From: Aplectana chamaeleonis
Taxonomy: Eukaryota; Nematoda; Chromadorea; Rhabditida; Cosmocercidae
DNA: 64,000 nucleotides
Direction: 5' to 3'
Assembly (NCBI GenBank): GCA_029168955.1
Contig: JAPDOI010001732.1
Coordinates: 1 to 64,000, forward strand
Position numbers and translations under genes: made by a program. Below the pieces are notes generated by a model that did no database searches, was not told the origin of the DNA, and saw only the letters and a list, made by a program, of their open reading frames with translations. Below, one piece after another: positions 59,427-64,000 of the stretch. Numbering within the stretch: the stretch's first letter is position 1; each line of letters starts with the position of its first letter.

Positions 59427-59706
59427 CTAGCGAGACCTAGCGAAGTTTTCGCTCACAGAAACTTTTGCGTGAGCCAACTACCTGAGACGGATTAGTTAGT
59501 TAGAACGGTGGTGACTGACTTCCGTCTAACCCAAAGTTGCTGTACGTAGGTATGGACTCTCCTGAGCAGAGCAGGGTGCCGTACATTTACAGCAGGCCGT
59601 GGGGGTATCACAATGTGGGATCAAAAAGCAAAACATAAGAAGCCAGCAGTAAATCGTCGGTTGCTACCGGCATAAAATTCACAACCCCTTCTGCACTTCC
59701 TTCCCT
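59427..59706. other. No gene seen
   Basis: Between two inverted-repeat elements. Nothing recognisable. Confidence 0.4.
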
Positions 59707-59708
59707 TA

Positions 59709-60558
59709 CTCTGCCAATTCGAGACTTGATGCCGCAGCAAACGAGACTTGATGCTCATGTACAAGTCGGCATGAAGTCTTAATTTGCCGCGCTAAATTCA
59801 CTGTATGGGTGAATTTGCCGCTAGGAGAGGTGAGAATGAGGTGAATTTTCCGTGAAAATGGTGCGAACTGGCAGCGAGAGAGGGTCCAATTTACCCCGAA
59901 AATGAGGTGAATTAACCTCGGAATTGGGTGAATTTACCCCGAAAATTTCACGAATTTGGAGGTGCACAGCACAGGAAGCCGTCCGCAACATGAGCGTAAT
60001 CTTCACCGAGGTCTGCGGTGAGGAGCCACCCTCTGCGGACCCCGGCGTAACTCTGTCCCCCGTCATTGAGGCCATACCCACTGTATCCTCCCAGCAACCA
60101 AAATTATGCTGGCCTCCGGAGAGTGACCCGAAGTCACCTTTCAGGGCCGGCAGCAGAATGCCGAATGAGGACTCTGGTGGGATGAGGCTGTTTTTATACC
60201 GGCGGTGCTCATAGTAAACACATTGAGACGTGATCACATTGAGACGTGATTATTCGTTTTATCATGTTTTCGCTGGGATGTTTTCATTTGTTTAGAAATT
60301 TCTGAGATGCCAGCAACTGCGGTCATTTCACCCTTTGCGCTGAGTGGTATCCAGCCGCTCAACAACTGATATGCATTAACATGTTAGCGCAGGCGGTATT
60401 TTCACGCTTTGCGCTGACTGATATCCAACCGCTCAGCAAATTCACCCTTTGCGCGGATAAGCTTTCATGACGGCGCTAAAGGTGAATTTGATGCCTTATG
60501 ATAACAAAGCGTGATAAAGGCCGCTTTCGCCGAAGCATCAAGTCTCGAATTGGCAGAG
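59709..60558. mobile_element. 850-bp TA-flanked element with 24-bp TIRs
   Basis: CTCTGCCAATTCGAGACTTGATGC starts at 59,709 and its exact complement ends at 60,558. TA lies on both sides (59,707-59,708 and 60,559-60,560), as for Tc1/mariner-type insertion. The right half holds two direct 74-bp-spaced copies of TTTGCGCTGA...ATATCCAACCGCTCA-like sequence (about 60,334 and 60,408) and motifs such as GTGAATTT repeated on both sides. No transposase is present. The interior carries the GC3-rich open frame described next. Confidence 0.85.
59975..60214 (+). CDS. GC3-rich open frame inside the TA element (captured exon?)
   Basis: After an acceptor-like GCACAGCACAG, 79 sense codons run to TAG at 60,214. 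The peptide includes VRNMSVIFTEVCGEEPPSAD and SDPKSPFRAGSRMPNEDSGG. Third codon positions are mostly G or C in the first half, unlike the AT-rich surroundings, which favours real coding ancestry on this strand. A minus-strand frame also stays open here. I recognise no family. It could be a gene fragment captured by the element, part of an unknown element-encoded protein, or a host exon around which the repeats were misread. Confidence 0.4.
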   Translation, partial: EAVRNMSVIFTEVCGEEPPSADPGVTLSPVIEAIPTVSSQQPKLCWPPESDPKSPFRAGSRMPNEDSGGMRLFLYRRCS

Positions 60559-60762
60559 TACGTCGCTACCCACTGCCCTTTCTTCCAATTTGTAGAGTTC
60601 ACAAGCTATTAATCTCGCCTTACCGTCTCTATCATGATAAGGACAAACGCATTCTCATTTTATATGATGTTTCCCTAGTTCACCAACGTCATGCCCGTTG
60701 TTCTCAATGAATGAAATTAGAAGGTGGTTGTTTATGTTTTTGTGGTGCAGATTTTGATAAGC

Positions 60763-60951
60763 TCAGACTTGCAACATATATAAAACTGGTTTTTGGAAGT
60801 TAGGGAATCGAAATGACTGAGCGGTTGCAATGAGTGGCGAACAGAGAAGGTGCGGAAGTGGACCTGCTGCTTGTTTCCTAAAACTGGCAAGAAAATGTCT
60901 CAGGAGTTCTGCGTCAATCTCGAAACGCGTCGCACGCTTCTCAAAATTCAT
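60763..60951 (-). CDS. Possible first exon of the minus-strand coiled-coil gene
   Basis: ATG at 60,949-60,951 has the A-rich context AAAACATG. The frame begins MNFEKRATRFEIDAELLRHF and looks protein-like for about 30-35 residues, then becomes less so. A donor could be GCAG|GTCCAC near 60,861 or a weaker site before it. It lies upstream, on the same strand, of the exons at 58.0 and 49.9 kb. The link is by position only. Confidence 0.35.
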   Translation of the reverse strand: MNFEKRATRFEIDAELLRHFLASFRKQAAGPLPHLLCSPLIATAQSFRFPNFQKPVLYMLQV

Positions 60952-61042
60952 GTTTTCTAATCTGTTTTCTTCTCCACAAAAGGTTAAGATTTAGCATTAA
61001 AAATTAAAAAAAACTTTTTTCAAATTCTTCACTCTTGGTAAC

Positions 61043-61825
61043 GTCCTGCACACTCCCACTGCGGTCCTGCTAACTTTTGATGACCTGCACACTCCCACTC
61101 GTGACCTGTGCATTTTCTATGACGCCCTGCACACTCCCACTGGGGACCTGCGCACCCTCTATGACGTCCTGCACCCTACCATTTGGGTCCTGCACACTAT
61201 CTGTGACGTGCTGCACACTCGCGTTGGGGTCCTGCACACATTCAATGACGTCCTGCGCACTCCTACTCAGGACCTGCACATTTTCTGTTATGTCCTGCAC
61301 ACTCCAGCTGGGGTCCTGCACAATTTCTATGACGTCCTGCACACTCCCGCTGGGGACCTGCACATTTCCTATGATGTCCTGCGCACTTCCACCGGGGTCC
61401 TGCACACTTTCTATGACGTCCTGCACACTTCCTTTGGGGTCCTGTACACTTTCAATGACGTCCTGCACACTCCCGCTGGAGACCTGCACATTTTCTATGA
61501 TGTCCTCCACACTTCCACCGGGGTCCTGCACACTTTCTATGACGTCGTGCCTCCTCCCACTGGGGTCCTGCACACTTTCTACGACGTCCTGCACACTTCC
61601 GCTGGGGTCCTGCACACTTTCCATGACGCCCTGCACCCTCCCACTGGGGTCCTCCACACTTTCTATGACGTCCTGCACACTTCCGCTGGGGTCCTGCACA
61701 TTCCTACTTAGGGCCTGCGCACTTTCTATGACGTCCTGCACACCCGATTAGGGTCCTGCACACTTTCTATGACTTCTTGCACACCCTCACTGGGGTCCTG
61801 CACTCCTTTTATGACGCCCTGCATT
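61043..61825. repeat. 42-bp minisatellite made of two 21-bp halves
   Basis: About 18.6 units of GACGTCCTGCACACTTCCGC plus a second half, GGGGTCCTGCACACTTTCTAT. Each half has the core TCCTGCACAC. Both strands are open in long frames: minus 61,070-61,741 encodes 14-residue repeats around VQDPSGSVQDVIES, plus 61,077-61,751 encodes MTSCTLPLGSCTLS repeats, and another plus frame is open as well. Since 42 is divisible by 3 and the unit lacks stops in several frames, open length proves nothing. The minus-strand peptide (no Cys, polar) is the most protein-like, without splice or start support. Confidence 0.92.
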
Positions 61826-62023
61826 TTTTGCATCGCTAGACGACTCGCAGTAGTTATCATGACCCACGGCCAAAAGTGCGCTCCACGGACAAACTCGGTT
61901 GCCCCGAGGCACGTAAGAGGTGACTCGGGCTGATTTTTTGGTAATCGATAAATGTCGCACCCACCTAAATGTTGGTACCATTTCATACAAGTTTTGATCG
62001 GCCATTCCTAAGATATGCGGGAC

Positions 62024-62056
62024 ACATGCACACACATACACACACACACACACACA
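62024..62056 (+). repeat. CA microsatellite
   Basis: A run of CACACA with one CATACA interruption, about 33 bp. It lies at the end of the dispersed repeat copy. Confidence 0.9.
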
Positions 62057-62074
62057 TCGGGACATAACTGCTTT

Positions 62075-62290
62075 AAGTATAAGGATTATACCACAAAATG
62101 ATAAATAAATTGCATATTCAAAAAATGCACGCTCGAAAACCAATTTTGTGTATGTATAAAGCAAGGGTTGTGATGCCCTATAACATACTGAAGTTTCATC
62201 AAGTTTCGCTAAGGGCACGCCAAGATATGTATAAAAACATTATTAGCGGAAAGGTCATGGGAATAGACTTTTTGACGGTACTGTACACCC
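62075..62290 (-). repeat. Dispersed repeat, inverted copy of 58,744-58,960
   Basis: Reading the minus strand reproduces GTCTATTCCCATGACC, TTTTTATACATATCTTGGCG and CATTTTGTGGTAT in the same order as at 58.8 kb. Its outer end is cut by the foldback at 62,291, since the AAAGGCAGCATA tip reappears beyond that element at about 62,727-62,738. Confidence 0.8.
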
Positions 62291-62718
62291 TCGTAAACGT
62301 AATTGAGATAACTACGGAATTCGAATGGTACGGCACCGAACACAACGCCCACAGATTTTGAAGCATCAAAAACGACCCACAATGACGCTACACGAGTGAG
62401 AAGTGGGCTCCGCCCTGTATCTGTCCGCCCCCTGTATTTGCGTCCTCTACCAAAACTGAGGTGCTGGGCCATTTCCAACGTCGTCGATGTGTGTGGTTTA
62501 CCTATTGTACCTATTCCATCACCCACAAACGTCGCCGGAAACGGCCCAGCACCCCTGTTTTGGAGGAGGACGCAAATACAGGGGGCGGGCAGATACAGAG
62601 CGGAGCTCACTTCTCACTCGTGTAGCGTCATTGTGGGTCTTGATGCTTCAAAATCCGTGGGCGTTGTATTCGGTGCTATACCATTCTAATTCCGTAGTTA
62701 TCTCAATCACGTTTAGGA
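62291..62718. mobile_element. 428-bp foldback inserted in the dispersed repeat
   Basis: Left arm 62,291-62,490 (CGTAAACGTAATTGAGATAA ... GGTGCTGGGCC) faces right arm about 62,523-62,718 (GGCCCAGCACC ... TTATCTCAATCACGTTTAGG). The loop is about 30 bp. The arms carry GC-rich blocks such as CCCCTGTATTTGCGTCCTC. It separates the tip of the dispersed repeat from its body, so it is younger than that repeat copy. Confidence 0.85.
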
Positions 62719-62762
62719 GCGTGTATGCTGCCTTTAAATACACAAAAGAGAAGTTTTAATCT

Positions 62763-62870
62763 TGATCACGTACCAAACCTGTGCCACGTTTGACTGTATA
62801 ATGATATCGCTCCAGCCGCGAAGCGGCTGGAGAGGTTTGGTTTTGCCTAGGCCTTGTGATCACTTAGAAT
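62763..62870. other. Compact nested hairpin
   Basis: CTCCAGCCGC-GAA-GCGGCTGGAG (62,810-62,832) is a perfect 10-bp stem with a 3-base loop. Around it CCAAACCT (62,773-62,780) faces AGGTTTGG (62,833-62,840), and outside that TTGATCAC faces GTGATCA. It could be a very small MITE or a structured RNA; nothing in the context decides. The GC-rich core resembles the ends of the MITE at 53.1 kb (GCGGAGCGG). Confidence 0.55.
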
Positions 62871-63025
62871 TTTATTAAATAGTTTATAGAATCTTTGGAA
62901 CAAAATTTCTGAAGATTTTCTTCTGGATATAAGCGAAGGGTCCAGAATACACCTGCTGTCCGAATTTCAACAAAATCGGCCAACAAATAACAAAGTTGTG
63001 AGCCCGAAAGCTTAAGAAAATTTCA

Positions 63026-63068
63026 TGGTGTGCGCCGTAGGCCGTGAGCCGTAGGCCGTAGGCCGTCA
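63026..63068 (+). repeat. Short GGCCGTA heptamer repeat
   Basis: About five imperfect copies of a 7-bp unit (GCCGTAG with one GTGA variant). Too short to be telomeric; listed because it precedes the minisatellite. Confidence 0.7.
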
Positions 63069-63192
63069 CGCTTTTCAGTCCTCACTGCTAATAGCCACTG
63101 CCAATGGTTGCAGGCAATCAACTTGGCAGACAGGTAAGTTGGTAGGGGCTGGTAAGGCTGGTAAGTGATCGATTTGTAGGTGAGTGGGGATT

Positions 63193-64000
63193 CTGATGGC
63201 ATCATCGGGACGTCGTGAAAAGTGCTTCGGGCTCCTGATGACGTCATCAGGACGTCGTGAAAAGTGCTTTGGGCTTCTGATGACGTCATCGGGACATCGC
63301 GAAAAGTGCTTCGGGCTTCTGATGACGTCATCGGGACATCGCGAAAAGTGCTTCGGGCTTCTGATGACGTCATCGGGACGTCGTGAAAAGTGCTTCGGGC
63401 TCCTGATGACGTCACCGGGACACCGTAAAAAGTGCTTCGGGCTCCTGATCAGGACGTCGTCGGAAGTGCTTCGGGCTCTTGATGACGTCATCAGGACGTC
63501 GTGAAAAGTGCTTTGGGCTTCTGATGACGTCATCGGGACATCGTGAAAAGTGCTTCGGGCTTCTGATGACGTCATCGGGACGTCGGGAAAAGTGCTTCGG
63601 GCTCCTGATCAGGACGTCGTCGGAAGTGCTTCGGGCTCCTGATGACGTCATCAGGACGTCGTGAAAAGTGCTTTGGGCTTCTGATGACGTCATCGGGACA
63701 TCGTGAAAAGTGCTTCGGGCTTCTCATGACGTCATCGGGACATCGCGAAAAGTGCTTCGGGCTTCTGATGACGTCATCGGGACGTCGTGAAAAGTGCTTC
63801 GGGCTCCTGACGACGTCATCGGGACATCGTGAAAAGTGCTTCGGGATTCTGATGACGTCATCTGGACGTCGTGAAAATGCTTCGGGATTCTGATGACGTC
63901 ATCTGGACGTCGTGAAAAGTGCTTCGGGCTCCTGATGACGTCATCGGGAGATCGTAAAAAATGCTTCGGGATTCTGGTGACGTCATCTGGACATCGCGAA
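63193..64000 (+). repeat. 42-bp minisatellite with one TGACGTCA palindrome per unit
   Basis: About 19 units run to the window end. A unit reads TTCTGATGACGTCATCGGGA, then a CGTCGTGAAAAGTGCTTCGGGC-type remainder. Exact 42-bp spacing is seen, for example GAAAAGTG at 63,301 and 63,343. The core TGACGTCA is the 8-bp CRE (CREB/ATF) consensus. Two units (about 63,442 and 63,602) lack precisely GACGTCAT, turning TGATGACGTCATCA into TGATCA. Long open frames on both strands (14-residue repeats MTSSGRREKCFGLL and MTSSEARSTFHDVP) follow from the period being a multiple of three. Confidence 0.96.

Noticed and set aside
61077..61751. 224-codon Cys/Thr/Leu-rich plus-strand frame
   Set aside because: It is one of at least three open frames across a 42-bp repeat; the period being a multiple of three explains it.
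61787..62218. 143-codon minus-strand frame
   Set aside because: It joins the dispersed repeat, a CA microsatellite (the Cys/Val run) and the end of the minisatellite.
63026..63068. Possible telomeric repeat (GGCCGTA)n
   Set aside because: Only about five imperfect units, internal to the sequence, and not a known telomere motif.
63023..63893. 14-residue repeat proteins on both strands (MTSSGRREKCFGLL, MTSSEARSTFHDVP)
   Set aside because: Both strands are open through the same repeat and units with 8-bp losses shift the frame, which argues against selection on a protein.

Overview
This is eukaryotic, repeat-dominated nuclear DNA with no prokaryotic features. Splice signals next to coding-like segments (TTTCAG-type acceptors, GTAAGT/GTGAG donors), a mariner, two hAT relics, a non-LTR retrotransposon 3' end and many small inverted-repeat elements indicate an invertebrate. 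My impression is a strongylid (hookworm-like) nematode, because of the palindromic family carrying the motif TTGGCGCAAACTCGGT and the short TTAA elements. That is recognition from memory, and an arthropod is not excluded.

Layout. (1) 1-34,339: one uninterrupted head-to-tail array of a 145-bp satellite, about 237 monomers, with one 153-bp inverted-repeat insertion at 1,930-2,082. Monomer subtypes recur in order, and some blocks share private variants, so the array has higher-order structure and internal duplications. The left 9.6 kb is full of 1-4 bp indels while the rest is nearly uniform. (2) 34,340-34,540: a short 42-bp minisatellite whose unit holds the palindrome TGACGTCA; it is fused directly to the satellite. 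(3) 34,541-61,042: a graveyard of transposable elements. In order it holds foldbacks, a decayed hAT-related gene split by a TTAA element, a 9-bp-TSD foldback, a 904-bp hAT derivative with a perfect 8-bp TSD, a LINE 3' end arranged as a 1.8-kb tail-to-tail palindrome, a foldback enclosing a decayed conserved protein block, a mariner split by two abutting TTAA elements, and a TA-flanked element carrying a GC3-rich reading frame. (4) 61,043-61,825: a second 42-bp minisatellite of two 21-bp halves. (5) 61,826-63,190: more foldbacks and a CA repeat. (6) 63,193-64,000: the TGACGTCA minisatellite again, in the same orientation as at 34.4 kb, running off the window.

Host coding sequence is scarce. 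The best candidate is a split minus-strand gene for a coiled-coil protein. Well-supported exons lie at 57,936-58,010, 49,916-50,089 and 45,991-46,113, with a probable 20-nt microexon at 49,783-49,802, a possible first exon near 60,951 and a possible 3' end at 45,033-45,520. Its introns would hold the mariner, the LINE palindrome and most of the foldbacks. I recognise no ortholog. Everything else that is coding-like belongs to, or is trapped in, transposable elements. Most long open frames here are side effects of repeats whose period is a multiple of three, or of monomers lacking stops.
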